Shown: positions 42,097 through 59,479, counted from the first letter of the stretch. The stretch is DNA of 64,000 nucleotides from Streptomyces sp. NBC_00442 (GCF_036014195.1 NZ_CP107918.1:4650001-4714000), one strand, 5' to 3'. Notes: generated by a model from the sequence alone, not told the origin. Numbers and translations are program-made.

Positions 42097-43749
<1,653 letters not shown>

Positions 43750-44511
43750 CCGAAGGCGGGCCGCAGGCACCCCCTTCCACGCCATCCAGGTTCAGACGGT
43801 GGCGCCTGCGAACCCCACCCAGCTCCGGAAACGGCCTCCACCGCCTCGCCCCTCCACGAAGGATCGCGGGGCGGCGTGTGGCCTTCGCCCCCGGAACGTC
43901 CGAGCCGCGGCGCGTCGCGGCCCCAGGCCGTTCAAGTGGGCGGCCCGGCACAGGCGGCCCGGCCCCGGGGTGCCTGTGCCGACCCAGCCGACCTCCGGAC
44001 AACGCGCCTTCGGCCTTTGAGCCGAGGGGCGTTGCAGCTTCGGTGCTTCGGTGCTTCGGTGCTTCGGTGCTCGGCGTTCCGCGGCCGCGAGACCTCGCGG
44101 TTTCGCGGCCCCGGAGCGCCAGGCCACCGCGGCCGGGATGGATTTCCTCGGCGTTTCAGACGAAGACATCGTCGCCCCAGGCGGACAGGCAGGGGACAGG
44201 CAGGGGACAGGCAGGCGGACAGACGGACAGACGGACAGACGGGCTGACAGGTGGGCGGAGAGGTGGCCGGGTGGCACATTGACCACTGGGCGCTGCCGGC
44301 CAGTCGGCATCCTGCCGGTCGTCGGGAACGGTCGTCCGGAATCCGAGTGGATCGCGGGGCATCGGGAACGGTCGTCCGGAACCCGACTGGACCGCCGGTC
44401 GTCCGGAACCCGGGCAGCCCCCCGCACCCCCGTGCCGGGGGCCTGCCCGTACCGCTACCGCTACCGCCCCCCACCGAGTCGGCGCCCGACTCCCGAGGAC
44501 CTCGAGACCCC
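43750..44511. repeat. 762-bp gene-free gap with several short tandem repeats
   Basis: Three kinds of tandem repeat are visible. CGGTGCTT is repeated three times exactly at 44041-44064 with partial copies on both sides. At about 44183-44250 two copies of ACAGGCAGGGG are followed by four copies of GGACAGAC-like units. TCGGGAACGGTCGTCCGGAA occurs at 44322 and 44362 (period 40), with a shortened third copy at 44397. I see no supported gene; open frames here come from the low-complexity GC-rich sequence. Confidence 0.8.
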
Positions 44512-45132
44512 ATGCCCCGCGGCCGTTATTCGCTTCACGATCCCCACGACCACACCTTTCTCGGCGAAGAACACTTCCACTGCGCCCCCGGCCCTTCAGG
44601 CTGGCGCTACGTCTCCCAGCTCACCACTCCCTCCGGAGATCCATCGGGCTCCGTAGACCTCGCGCTCGACGAACTCGGCCGCCCCATCCGCCTCGAACTC
44701 CACGCCGGCGGCTGGCAGGTTCGAGGCGCCGCGCTGGACGGCGTCACCTGGGTCCGTACGGACCCGTCCGGGATCCACGCGACCGAAGGCAATGTCCGCG
44801 CCCACACCTTCGCCGCCGGTTCCCCGTCATTTCTCGTCGCCACCTCCCGTCTGCTGCGGCTCACCCCCCAGTCCCCGACGACGCGCGTCCGCCTCGTCCT
44901 CTTCACGGACCCGGTCCTCGCCCCCCGCACGATCGACCAGTCCTGGGCCCTGATGAAGAGTGAAGCGCACGCCACTGACAACGGCCCCCTGACCGTGGAC
45001 GAATACCAGGTCAACGCCCTGGACACGGGCGAGCAGCACACCGTCCACATCGCCGGAGACGTGGTGCTCGCGGCCCCCGGGATCGAGTTGGAAGCCCTGG
45101 AGTCCCCGCCGTCGACGTTCCCGGCGCTCTAG
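44512..45132 (+). CDS. Conserved-looking hypothetical protein (206 aa)
   Basis: I do not recognise the family. The 206-residue soluble protein begins PRGRYSLHDPHDHTFLGEEH and has alternating beta-strand-like segments (GWRYVSQLTTPSGDPSG, PIRLELHAGGWQVRGAALDGVTWV, TTRVRLVLFTDP) compatible with a lipocalin- or calycin-like barrel. There is no signal peptide or membrane span. Base composition and codon use look like a real Streptomyces gene. ATG 44512 is preceded by GAGG at a longer than usual distance. It stands alone between the repeat-rich gap after ahcY and an empty gap before the RDD gene. Confidence 0.7.
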   Translation: MPRGRYSLHDPHDHTFLGEEHFHCAPGPSGWRYVSQLTTPSGDPSGSVDLALDELGRPIRLELHAGGWQVRGAALDGVTWVRTDPSGIHATEGNVRAHTFAAGSPSFLVATSRLLRLTPQSPTTRVRLVLFTDPVLAPRTIDQSWALMKSEAHATDNGPLTVDEYQVNALDTGEQHTVHIAGDVVLAAPGIELEALESPPSTFPAL

Positions 45133-45684
45133 CCGTCAGCCGCGCGCCCCGGACACGGCATCGACGCCCGGAGCAGACCGAGCAGGCTGTACGCCCGCTA
45201 GGCACCCGCTGGTTGAGGCACGGGCCCCTCGGGCCTCTGGCGCAGGAGACGCAACGGCCCCCTCCGAGCCGAGCGAACGAGGCCGCAGCCGCGCAGCGTG
45301 GCGCCGACGCAACCCGGCTCCGCGCCAGAGCCCCGCCGAACGGACCCGCAGCCCCGGGCCAGACGGGTGCACAGCACCAATCTCCGCCCGCGGAGCGCTA
45401 CTTCAGGACCTGACGACGCCCCGGGTCCCGGCGGCCCCGCGAGGGGCGTCGCAGCCTGGTGAGGGTGGCCCTTCGAGAGCTTTGAAGACGCCGCCTTCAG
45501 CCCGGGGCAGCCCAACTCCCCGCTGACGTCGGCCCCATGAGGCGATGAACACCCAGGCCCTGAATGGATGGGCCCTGCCTTTCGCTGACGCCCACGGGCG
45601 GGAGTCGACACCCACCCGATGTCCGGCCCCGATACCCGGCCCCCGACATCCGCCGACCCGGCATCCCCAACCCGTCACCCGCCG
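45133..45684. other. 552-bp gap without a supported gene
   Basis: I see no convincing coding sequence, tRNA or terminator here. Short open frames exist on both strands but have atypical composition and no recognisable motif. It lies downstream of both the hypothetical gene (plus strand) and the RDD gene (minus strand), so it is a convergent intergenic region. Confidence 0.55.
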
Positions 45685-46866
45685 CTAGGCAGGCGGCGCA
45701 AACCCGGTCGAACGTCTCGGCGCCCCGCCCTCGCCCGTTCCCGTTCCCATTCCCACGCCACCCTGCGCCTCCGAGCCGCCCCGCCCGACAGCACCGGTCG
45801 AAGCCGAGAACCCGACCGGCTGGTCAGCCGGAGGGTGAGCGGTAGTGGGAGCCGGAGCCGAAACCGAAGCCGAGGCAGGTGCCGGAGCCGAACCCCGGAC
45901 CGGACCGGAAACGGAACCCCAGGCCGACCCAGGAACAGAACCCGAGGGCGGCCCAGGAACAGTGCCCCAGGTCGGCGCCGCAGCCGGCGCCACGTATCCG
46001 GCAGGAACCCCCGCACCACCCGGCCCCGCACGACCAGGCCCTGCCACACCCGGCCCCGCCACCACCCCGGAACCCGAAGCGGAAGCGCCCGCCGTCATGC
46101 CGCCGTTCACGGCCCCGCGCTCGGCGAACGCCCTCCGGGAGTCCCGAGCCTGGCGTTCGCTCACCACGGCGGCCAGGTACGCGGCCGGCGGCACCCCCTC
46201 CGGACGCGGCACCCCGGTGCGGGCCGACATGTCCTCGGCCAAACGCGTAGCCATCGTCCAGCTCACCTGCGGATCGAGCTGCCGCATACGCGTCAGGTAC
46301 TGCCGTACCGCGAGCCAGAGCTCGTCCGGCACCCGCGAGAGATCAAGTGCCCCGAAGCGTCCCACCAGCCACGGCGGCGGAGGCGGAACAGCCCGTGCCC
46401 ACCCCGACGACACCCGCTCCCGCACGACCAGCGTCCCCGCGAACACGTCACCGATCCGCCGCCCGCGCTCGGACACGAGCGAGGCGACGCACGCCACGAC
46501 ACCAAAGGTCATGAGGATCTCGACCACACCCATGGCCCCGCGCATCAGCGCGTGCCGGAACCGGATCGGCCCGCCGTCGTCCCGCACGACCCGCAGCCCA
46601 CAGGCGAGCTTCCCCAGGGACCTCCCACGACTCAGCGTCTCGACGGCGATGGGCGCCCCGACCAGTACAAGCAGGAACAGGGTCACACCGATTGCGGCGC
46701 GGGCAGCGGAATCCATGGAGGCGGTTGCGAACAACATCACCAACGAGATCAATATGTAAGCCGCCCACACCACCGCCAGGTCGATCACCAAGGCAAGTGC
46801 CCGACTCGGCAACCGCGCGGGCCGCAACCCCAATACGACCGCATCTCCCGTGACCAGCGCGCTCAC
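45685..46866 (-). CDS. RDD family membrane protein with long low-complexity tail
   Basis: A 393-residue protein. The N-terminal RDD domain has RLPSRALALVIDLAVVW with the family's conserved Arg and Asp, two further spans (VTLFLLVLVGAPIAVETLS and VVEILMTFGVVACVASLV) and RGRSLGKLACGLRVVRDDGG. A soluble part follows (PDELWLAVRQYLTRMRQLDP), then about 110 residues of Ala/Gly/Pro/Ser-rich disordered tail. GTG 46866 has GGAGGG upstream. The family function is not settled (membrane stress or ion transport has been proposed). It is divergent from the SpoIIM gene, a pairing that is common in actinobacteria. Confidence 0.85.
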   Translation of the reverse strand: MSALVTGDAVVLGLRPARLPSRALALVIDLAVVWAAYILISLVMLFATASMDSAARAAIGVTLFLLVLVGAPIAVETLSRGRSLGKLACGLRVVRDDGGPIRFRHALMRGAMGVVEILMTFGVVACVASLVSERGRRIGDVFAGTLVVRERVSSGWARAVPPPPPWLVGRFGALDLSRVPDELWLAVRQYLTRMRQLDPQVSWTMATRLAEDMSARTGVPRPEGVPPAAYLAAVVSERQARDSRRAFAERGAVNGGMTAGASASGSGVVAGPGVAGPGRAGPGGAGVPAGYVAPAAAPTWGTVPGPPSGSVPGSAWGSVSGPVRGSAPAPASASVSAPAPTTAHPPADQPVGFSASTGAVGRGGSEAQGGVGMGTGTGEGGAPRRSTGFAPPA

Positions 46867-46993
46867 CGATACCCCACCCTCCGCAGACGACGACCTTCCA
46901 CACCCCTTGGCGCCCCCAGTCTGCCAAGCTGGCCCGCAGCGCGCCGCAGTAGTACGGACCGTCCGCACCCAGTGCCTGGAGCATCAGCAGAAC

Positions 46994-48001
46994 ATGGACC
47001 TCGACGTCTTCGTGACCGCCCACCACGCGGAGTGGGACCGCCTCGAACACCTCCTGCACCGAAATCGCCGCCTCGCGGGTGCCGAGGTGGACGAACTGGT
47101 GACGCTCTACCAGCGCACGTCCACCCATCTGTCCCTCATACAGTCCACCGCCCCGGACCCCGTCCTCACGGCCCGGCTGACGCAATTGGTGGCACGGGCG
47201 CGCTCCACCGTCACCGGCACCCGGCGTGCGACCTGGCGCGACGCCGCACGCTTCCTTACCGAGGGCTTTCCCGCAGCGGTCTACCGCTCGCGAAGCTGGT
47301 GGATACCCGCAGCCCTGATCTCGGTAGCGGTCTCCGTGGTCATCGGCTGGTGGATCGGCACCCACCCCGAGGTGCAGTCCGCCATCGCGGCCCCCGACAC
47401 CCTGCGCCAGATGACCAGGCCGGGCGGCGAGTACGAGACGTACTACTCGAGCCACCCGGCCGGCTCCTTTGCCGCACAGGTATGGACGAACAATGCTCAG
47501 GCGGCGGCCACGTGCCTGGTCCTGGGCGCCTTCCTCGGCATCCCGGTCCTGTGGATCCTCTTCCTCAACATGCTGAACCTGGGCGTAGGCATCGGACTCA
47601 TGTCCTCGGCCGGCCGCCTCGACACCTTCCTCGGCCTGATCCTTCCGCACGGCCTCCTGGAACTGACCGCGGTGTTCGTCGCCGCCGGTACGGGCATGCG
47701 CCTCGGCTGGACGGTCATCGACCCGGGCCCGCGTACCCGCCGTGCCGCCCTCGCAGAACGAGGCCGCGCAGCGGTGGGCATGGCCATCGGCCTGGCACTC
47801 GTCCTGTTCATCTCCGGCCTCATCGAAGGCTTCGTCACCCCCTCGGGCCTTCCGACCTGGGCCCGCATCACCCTGGGCGTCGCCGCCGAAGGGGCCTTCC
47901 TCACGTACGTGTACGTCCTCGGCGGCCGAGCCGTCCGCGCGGGCGAGCTGGGCGACGTCGAGGCGGGTGCCCGCAGCGCCGAGCTCCCGACGGCCGCGTG
48001 A
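46994..48001 (+). CDS. Stage II sporulation protein M (SpoIIM) family membrane protein
   Basis: A 335-residue polytopic membrane protein. A soluble N-terminal part (FVTAHHAEWDRLEHLLHRNR, LVTLYQRTSTHLSLIQS) is followed by spans at about 105-125, 170-195, 200-225 and 260-310, with the family signature LNMLNLGVGIGLMSSAGRLDTFLGLILPHGLLEL. In Bacillus SpoIIM belongs to the engulfment complex; in actinobacteria the role is unknown but may concern the cell envelope. ATG 46994 has GGAG 12 bases upstream. It is divergent from the RDD gene and immediately precedes the rRNA promoter region. Confidence 0.85.
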   Translation: MDLDVFVTAHHAEWDRLEHLLHRNRRLAGAEVDELVTLYQRTSTHLSLIQSTAPDPVLTARLTQLVARARSTVTGTRRATWRDAARFLTEGFPAAVYRSRSWWIPAALISVAVSVVIGWWIGTHPEVQSAIAAPDTLRQMTRPGGEYETYYSSHPAGSFAAQVWTNNAQAAATCLVLGAFLGIPVLWILFLNMLNLGVGIGLMSSAGRLDTFLGLILPHGLLELTAVFVAAGTGMRLGWTVIDPGPRTRRAALAERGRAAVGMAIGLALVLFISGLIEGFVTPSGLPTWARITLGVAAEGAFLTYVYVLGGRAVRAGELGDVEAGARSAELPTAA

Positions 48002-48604
48002 TGTGCGGGCGCCCCCTCTGACCTGCTAGTGTCCTCCTCGCCCACAAAAACCGTTGACACGGTTCGCGTGGGGAGGTAGATTCAAACGGTTGCCTCGAAC
48101 TGGACAAGTTCGGGATCACTGACTAACATCTCTCTCGCTCTCACCGGAAATAATCTTCCCCGTGATGAGCCATTTCGATCGACTATTCGAACCAGCGAAG
48201 CCGATTCAATCGGTGGAAATGCTTCTGATAGAGTCGGAATCGCCGAAAAGGAAAACGCGAAAGCGAAGAATTCAAGGCGAACCCCAATTCGACGGGAAAT
48301 CGGACACGAAAGTGTCTGGTAGAGTCGGAAACACGAAATACCGAAGGGAAGCGCCCGGAGGAAAGCCCGAGAGGGTGAGTACAAAGGAAGCGTCCGTTCC
48401 TTGAGAACTCAACAGCGTGCCAAAAGTCAACGCCAGATTGACAACCCCGACTCCATTTCGGTGGAGCGAGGTTCCTTTGAAAAGTCCTGTCGGTCCTTGT
48501 GGCCGGCAGGCGATTACACAGCGAGGACGCTGTGGACGGGCCGCCTTATTCCGGTGGTTCCGTCCCGCTCTTACGTGATGTGTGCACCCGATTACGGGTA
48601 AACA
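48002..48604 (+). promoter_or_regulatory. rRNA operon promoter and leader region
   Basis: A near-ideal housekeeping promoter is present: -35 TTGACA at 48054-48059, a 17-base spacer and -10 TAGATT at 48077-48082, giving initiation near 48089. Two further -10-like TAGAGT boxes, each followed by CGGAA, occur at 48229-48234 (possible -35 TTCAAT at 48205) and 48320-48325 (no clear -35), matching the multiple promoters of Streptomyces rrn operons. A GACAC-GAAA-GTGTC hairpin at 48303-48316 overlaps the last promoter. A boxA-like TTGAGAACTCAACAG is at 48401-48415. The rest is leader RNA. Confidence 0.85.
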
Positions 48605-53541
<4,937 letters not shown>

Positions 53542-53631
53542 TCAGTTGCTCGCGTCCACTGTGTTTGTTCTGAAGCAATGAACTCCCGCATGCCTCTTTG
53601 GGTGTGTGCTGGTCGAGTTCAACTTCATAGT

Positions 53632-53751
53632 GTTTCGGTGGTCATAGCGTTAGGGAAACGCCCGGTTACATTCCGAACCCGGAAGCTAAGCCTTTCAGCG
53701 CCGATGGTACTGCAGGGGGGACCCTGTGGGAGAGTAGGACGCCGCCGAACA
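53632..53751 (+). rRNA. 5S ribosomal RNA
   Basis: About 120 bases beginning GTTTCGGTGGTCATAGCG and ending GCCGCCGAACAA. Helix I pairs the two ends, and the CCGAACCCGGAAGCTAAGCC loop and GGTACTGCAGGGGGGACCC block are typical of Streptomyces 5S. It completes the 16S-23S-5S operon, 90 bases after the 23S end. Confidence 0.96.
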
Positions 53752-53762
53752 AATTTTAGGGG

Positions 53763-53811
53763 AAAGCCCCGCACCAGATCGTAGAAATACGGTCACGGTG
53801 CGGGGCTTTTT
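53763..53811 (+). terminator. rRNA operon terminator
   Basis: A 13-bp stem (AAAGCCCCGCACC at 53763-53775, complement at 53797-53809) is followed by a run of T to 53811, a classic intrinsic terminator 11 bases after the 5S gene. It also faces the convergent DUF58 gene that ends at 53911. Confidence 0.93.
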
Positions 53812-53910
53812 CGCGTTTTCGGGCCGGCACCAAGTGGAGCCTGTCCTGTTGGACTTGGAGAAGGGCCGCCTGCCCTCCCGGGTCGGCGGCCCCTCCCGTA
53901 AACCGTTCTC

Positions 53911-55221
53911 CTACAACCTGCCCGCCGCCTTCAGTTCGAGATAGGCATCGGCCAGGGCCGGGGCCAGTTCCTCGGGAATGGCGTCGACGACAGTGACCCC
54001 GTGCCGCATCAGCTTCTCCGCCGTGCGACGGCGCTGTTGCTGGGTCTGGCCGGCCGCGGCGGACTCGTAGACCGCATCGACATCGCCCCGGCCCGCCGCC
54101 ATCTGCTGAATATGGGGATCCGCGACCGAAGCCACCAGCACGGTGTGCCGCTGGGTCAGTTGAGGCAGGACGGGAAGCAGCCCCTCCTCCGTCGCTGCCG
54201 TGTCCAGGCCGGTCAGCAGGACGATCAGAGACCTGCGGGGGGCGTGGGTGAGGGCCGCTGTGGTGAGGCCGCGCGCATCCGTCTCGACCAGCGAGGGCTC
54301 GAGCGGGGCCATCGTGTTGACGAGGGCGGCCAGAAGTTCGCCCGCGGACCGGCCCTGGACCTGGGCGCGGACCCGGCGGTCGTAGGCGAGAAGGTCGACT
54401 CGATCGCCGGCTCGTGATGCGAGGGCGGCGAGAAGCAACCCGGCGTCCATGGCCGCGTCGAGCCGGGGCACGTCGCCGACGCGGCCGGCCGATGTGCGGC
54501 CCGTGTCGAGGACGATCAGGACGTGGCGGTCGCGCTCCGGGCGCCAGGTGCGCACGGCGACATTGCCTTGGCGGGCGGTGGCGCGCCAGTCGATCGAGCG
54601 GGTGTCGTCGCCCGGCACGTACGCACGGAGGCTGTCGAACTCGGTTCCTTCGCCACGGGTCAACACGCTGGTGCGGCCGTCGAGTTCACGGAGCCTGGCC
54701 AAGCGGGAGGGCAGGTGTTTGCGGCTGGTGAACGGCGGCAGCGCGCGAACGGACCAGGGCACCTCGTGGCTGCCCTGGCGGGCGGCGAGGCCGAGGGGGC
54801 CGTACGAGCGGACCGTGACACGGTCAGCGTGGCGGTCGCCGCGTCGCGTGGGCCGCAGCACCGTGGTCAGGCGGTTGCGTTCGCCGGCGGGAATCGTCAA
54901 CTGGTGCCGGGACACGGCCTCTTCGGCGCCTGCGGGCCAGCTGCTGGGCGGCCAGGCGTCTCTGAGCTGGGCGCGGAGGCGGCGGGGCGAAGGGTTGGTG
55001 ACGGTGAGGCTGACTTCGGCCTTGTCACCGAGTCGAACTGACGTATCACCAGTTCGAGTGAACTGGAGCTTTCGCACTGGCGCGGCGCAGGCGTAGTCGC
55101 ACAGAATTGCGAGTGCAAGGGGGGCGTTGACCGCCAGCATTCCGGTCCAGCCCGGGGCGAAGACGCCGACCGGGATGGACCCGAGGGCGGCCAGGAGTGC
55201 TGAGCGTCCGGTGAGGGCCAT
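53911..55221 (-). CDS. DUF58 domain protein (MoxR-associated)
   Basis: A 436-residue protein with an N-terminal hydrophobic hairpin (about 5-40), a beta-sandwich-like middle (VRLGDKAEVSLTVTNPSPRRL) and the DUF58 core GEGTEFDSLRAYVPGDDTRSIDWRATAR, followed by a von Willebrand A-like fold (DRHVLIVLDTGRTSAGRVG, SLIVLLTGLDTAATEEGL). DUF58 proteins are partners of MoxR AAA ATPases and may help assemble or activate membrane complexes. ATG 55221 has GAGG nine bases upstream and lies 9 bases after the moxR stop. It is the last gene of the leftward operon that starts at 59324. Confidence 0.9.
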   Translation of the reverse strand: MALTGRSALLAALGSIPVGVFAPGWTGMLAVNAPLALAILCDYACAAPVRKLQFTRTGDTSVRLGDKAEVSLTVTNPSPRRLRAQLRDAWPPSSWPAGAEEAVSRHQLTIPAGERNRLTTVLRPTRRGDRHADRVTVRSYGPLGLAARQGSHEVPWSVRALPPFTSRKHLPSRLARLRELDGRTSVLTRGEGTEFDSLRAYVPGDDTRSIDWRATARQGNVAVRTWRPERDRHVLIVLDTGRTSAGRVGDVPRLDAAMDAGLLLAALASRAGDRVDLLAYDRRVRAQVQGRSAGELLAALVNTMAPLEPSLVETDARGLTTAALTHAPRRSLIVLLTGLDTAATEEGLLPVLPQLTQRHTVLVASVADPHIQQMAAGRGDVDAVYESAAAGQTQQQRRRTAEKLMRHGVTVVDAIPEELAPALADAYLELKAAGRL

Positions 55222-55230
55222 GGTGTCGCC

Positions 55231-56210
<980 letters not shown>

Positions 56211-56214
<4 letters not shown>

Positions 56215-57395
56215 GAAGTGCGTACCTCTCTTTCGAGGGCGTCCAGTTCGTCCGCGAGGCGGACAAGTGCGGTGTCGTCGGCCGGTGTCGGGCCGAAGAG
56301 CAGGGAAAGGGGGTCACGGCCTGCCGCGGGGAGCCGGGCGGAGACGGCCGGCACGAGGACCTCGCGAGAGTGCGCCGCAGAAGCGGCCACACCGAGGAGG
56401 GGAGCAAGCCGGGCGCGGGCGGCCGCACGCAGGGTGTCGGCGGCGCGGTCGCGTGCGTTGGCCTTGCGGTAGAGCCGGGCGCGTCCCTCCGTCGCCTCGG
56501 ACGCGCGGATGGCGACCGGGAGTTGTTCGGTGACGAGGCGGCCCAGGCGCCGGGCTCGCCAGAGTGCGGCGAGTACGGCGGCGAGGGCCAGTTGGAGGGT
56601 GGCCCAGTGCCATCCGGACGGGATCAGATCGAAGAAGGAGCGTCGGCCGCCGTCGGAGGCCGATGTGTCACTCAGCGAGGGGAGGTACCAGACCAGATGC
56701 TGACGAGTGCCGAGGAGGTGGAGGGCGAGCGAGGCGTTGCCCTCGTCGTCGAGACGGTGGTTGAAGAGGATGTCGGGGGCACCGAGCAGGACGGTGTCGC
56801 CCCGGTCCTGAGCGGGGAGGGTCAGCAGGGTGGGGAGGCCGCCGGCCGGGTAGCAGCCGTCGCTGTTCTCGTCCGGGGCGATGTAGCGGATCCCGCCGGC
56901 GTCGGCGCGGCCCGCTAGTTCGGCGGCGGGCTGGGCGCAGCCGGGTTCGCGCGGCTTGACCGGCGTGGGGCTCTCGGAGCGGACGCCGGGGGCGAGGACG
57001 CGCAGGGAAGGCGATTCGGGGGCGATGAGGACAGTGCGGCCGCCGGAGTCGGCGGTCGCGCCGCGCAGGCGGCGCTGCTGGCCCTCGGTGAGGAGGTCGG
57101 GGACCGTGATCAGGAGGGTGGTGTCGGGGCCGGCCGCGGCTGCCGCCTCGTCGAGCGTGGTCACCACGCGCGTGGAGACGCCCTGGTCCTTGAGGAGTTG
57201 GGCGACGGCGCGGCTGCCGTAGTCGTCGGCGGAGCGCGGGTCGAGACTGCCGTGCTGGGAGTCGGAGTGCATCGCGGCGAGTGTGATGCCGCCCGCGATC
57301 AGGACGGCGAGGGCGAGCAGCAGCCCGCGGGTGCGGGTCCACAGGTGCAGGGGCGTGGCCGATGCGGAGGTGGGGGCGGCCGTGGTGGTGCTCAT
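56211..57395 (-). CDS. DUF4350 domain membrane protein
   Basis: A 394-residue protein with a membrane span near 23-42 (GLLLALAVLIAGGITLAAM), an extracytoplasmic DUF4350 domain resembling a glutamine-amidotransferase-like fold (RAVAQLLKDQGVSTRVVTTL, TTLLITVPDLLTEGQQRRL), a second span (WATLQLALAAVLAALW) and a cytoplasmic Arg/Ala-rich helical tail. The family is a regular member of MoxR-DUF58 operons; its activity is unknown. Both ends overlap neighbours by four bases (ATGA), so the operon is tightly coupled. Confidence 0.87.
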
Positions 57396-58081
57396 CCGGC
57401 GGCTCCCTGGGCCGCGTCGCTCAGCGCGGGCTTGGTGCGTTCGAGGTCGAGGTCCAGATCGCGCAGCCGGAGATACGCGCTCTCGTCGGCGGTGCGGCCG
57501 CCGTATGCGACGTCGTCGAACGTCCGGGCGGCCGCGCGCAGCCGGTCCGCGTGGCCGGGCAGGGGGCGGCCGGCTTCGGCTGCGGCTTCGTCGGCGGTGC
57601 GGCCGGGGCGCGGGTCGAGCAGGGCGCGTTCCTCAAGTGAGCGGACGATGGCGCGCATCCGTTCCTGGACGGCGTCGTTCCAGCGGCGTGCGGCGGCGTG
57701 CGTCTCGGCCGTGGCACGGTGGTCGGCGGCGCTTCGCGGGCGGTCGTCGAAGATGGTGCCGCCGGTGGTGAAGGTCCGCTGGGGTGTGCCGAGCCGCCAC
57801 CACAGGGCGCCGATCAGCGCGAGGACGGCCACCGCGATGACGACGAGGCCGAGCGGGCCGCCGGGGGTGGCTCCGGACGCCGAGTCGAAGAGCGAACCGA
57901 TCCAGTCCCAGAACTTGTTCAGGGCCCGCTGGAGGAGGCTCGGGTCGTGCTGGTGGTACGCCGGATCGGACAGTTCGCGGCGTGCGGCCTCGCGGGCCGC
58001 ATCACGCGGAGTGTCCACCGGCGGGCCGCCGGATGCTCCGTTGAGCAGTCGTGCCGTTATGAAGCCCCCCGCTTCGGACAC
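57392..58081 (-). CDS. DUF4129 domain membrane protein
   Basis: A 229-residue protein with one membrane span (about 75-97, GLVVIAVAVLALIGALWWRL) and a C-terminal cytoplasmic DUF4129 domain (DAVQERMRAIVRSLEERALLDPRPGRTADEAAAEA, then DDVAYGGRTADESAYLRLRDLD). In other bacteria this domain is often fused to transglutaminases in MoxR-DUF58 clusters; here it stands alone. GTG 58081 is four bases after the upstream stop. Confidence 0.86.
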   Translation of the reverse strand: MSEAGGFITARLLNGASGGPPVDTPRDAAREAARRELSDPAYHQHDPSLLQRALNKFWDWIGSLFDSASGATPGGPLGLVVIAVAVLALIGALWWRLGTPQRTFTTGGTIFDDRPRSAADHRATAETHAAARRWNDAVQERMRAIVRSLEERALLDPRPGRTADEAAAEAGRPLPGHADRLRAAARTFDDVAYGGRTADESAYLRLRDLDLDLERTKPALSDAAQGAAG

Positions 58082-58085
58082 TGCA

Positions 58086-59324
58086 TCAGCTCCCGGGATT
58101 CGCGTGGCCGGGGACGCCTGCGGCGCGGGCCAGTTCGAGGTCGAGGGCCTCGCGGCGGATGCGCTGGTCGATGTAGAGCAGAGCGGTGACGCCGCCGACG
58201 AGGGAGTAGGTGACCGCCGACGCGATCACACCTCCGAGGCCGGAGATGATCAGGTAGGACCAGCCGAAATCGGGGGTGCTGCCGTTGAGGATGGAGTCGA
58301 AGGAGGTGCTGTCCACGGCCATCGCGATGGCCGTGAAGGGCAACGCGATGATCATCGCGACGATCACCGCGAGGAGCCACGCCAGCGCGCTGATGCCGAA
58401 GATGCGCCACCAAGAGCCGTTGGTCAGCTTGGCGGAGCGGCGCAGGGACTGGCGGATGCCCTGCCGCTCCAGCATCAGGGCCTGGCCGGCGAAGATGAAG
58501 CGGACGTACAGCCAGAGGGTGACGGCACAGGCGGCGAGGCCGCCGAGCGCGGCGAGTGCGGCGCCGCCGCCTCCGCCCAGGAGCACCCCCGGGAGGACAC
58601 CGACGGCGGTGACCGCGCTGAACATGACGATCAGCAGGCCGAGCAGACCGAACAGGCTCAGCAGCCGCGGGCGCGCCTCGGTCCAGACCTCACCGGAGCT
58701 CACCGGGCGCCCCAGTACGGAACGGCTCGCCACCAGGGCGAGCACGGCCGTCGTGAACAGGGTGGCGAACTGGCCGATGATCACGGAAGGCATCAGGGCG
58801 AGCAGGCTGGATTGCAGCGAGTCCAGGGCCTGGCTGAGGGCTTCGGGGCCGGTGGCACCCGGGTCGATCGTGGCGGGCTCGGGGAGGAGGAACCGGGTCG
58901 CGGCGAGCTGGGCGACCTGGGAGACCACCGCGACGGCCAGCGTCAGGCCGAGGACGGTGCGCCAGTGGGCGCGCGCCGTGGAGACGGCACCGTCGAGGAT
59001 CTCGCCGACGCCCAGCGGGCGCAGCGGGATGACGCCCGGCTTGGCGGCGGGGAGGCGGCCGTAGTTCTGGTTCCAGTTGCCGCCCGGAGGCTGTCCCGGC
59101 ACCTGTCCCCAGCCGCCGTGCCCCTGCTGGGGCCCGGCCCAGCCGGGGGGCGGAGGCGACTGGCCGGCGCCGGGAGAGGACCACTGGGCGGCCGGTGGCT
59201 GGTCCTGGGACCACTTCGAGGAGGCGTGGGCCCGCTCCGGCGGCTCGGACACCGGGGGTGTGCCGGAGTTGTCGCCGTCGGAAGGGGCAGATCCGGGCGA
59301 GGCCCAGCCCGGAGAGTCGTTCAC
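58086..59324 (-). CDS. Multi-span membrane protein, first gene of the MoxR operon
   Basis: A 412-residue protein. Its first 95 residues are Pro/Gly/Gln/Ser-rich and cytoplasmic (SPPPPGWAGPQQGHGGWGQ), followed by PGVIPLRPLGVGEILDGAVS, a motif of an actinobacterial membrane family (DUF7847 or glycerophosphodiester phosphodiesterase membrane-domain type), and about six spans. The C-terminus, QRIRREALDLELARAAG, is also typical. GTG 59324 has GAGGTGG seven bases upstream. It starts the five-gene leftward operon, divergent from mtnA with a 155-bp gap. The function is unknown. Confidence 0.83.
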   Translation of the reverse strand: MNDSPGWASPGSAPSDGDNSGTPPVSEPPERAHASSKWSQDQPPAAQWSSPGAGQSPPPPGWAGPQQGHGGWGQVPGQPPGGNWNQNYGRLPAAKPGVIPLRPLGVGEILDGAVSTARAHWRTVLGLTLAVAVVSQVAQLAATRFLLPEPATIDPGATGPEALSQALDSLQSSLLALMPSVIIGQFATLFTTAVLALVASRSVLGRPVSSGEVWTEARPRLLSLFGLLGLLIVMFSAVTAVGVLPGVLLGGGGGAALAALGGLAACAVTLWLYVRFIFAGQALMLERQGIRQSLRRSAKLTNGSWWRIFGISALAWLLAVIVAMIIALPFTAIAMAVDSTSFDSILNGSTPDFGWSYLIISGLGGVIASAVTYSLVGGVTALLYIDQRIRREALDLELARAAGVPGHANPGS

Positions 59325-59479
59325 GGTCGTCCACCTCGTGGATTGGTCGCGGGACCGGCCGTGCGAGCCGGTTCCTTCGGGTTGGCTGCCATCGTGCCAT
59401 GTGGATCCCGGCCATGGTCGGGCCCCTGTATCTCGTTCGCACCTTCATTTGTCGGTGGCTCACGGGGCAGACTGGGCGG

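Noticed and set aside
45198..45611. 137-residue minus-strand frame in the gap before the RDD gene
   Set aside because: The Gly/Arg/Pro/Ala-rich composition and lack of motifs or a good start suggest chance in GC-rich DNA.
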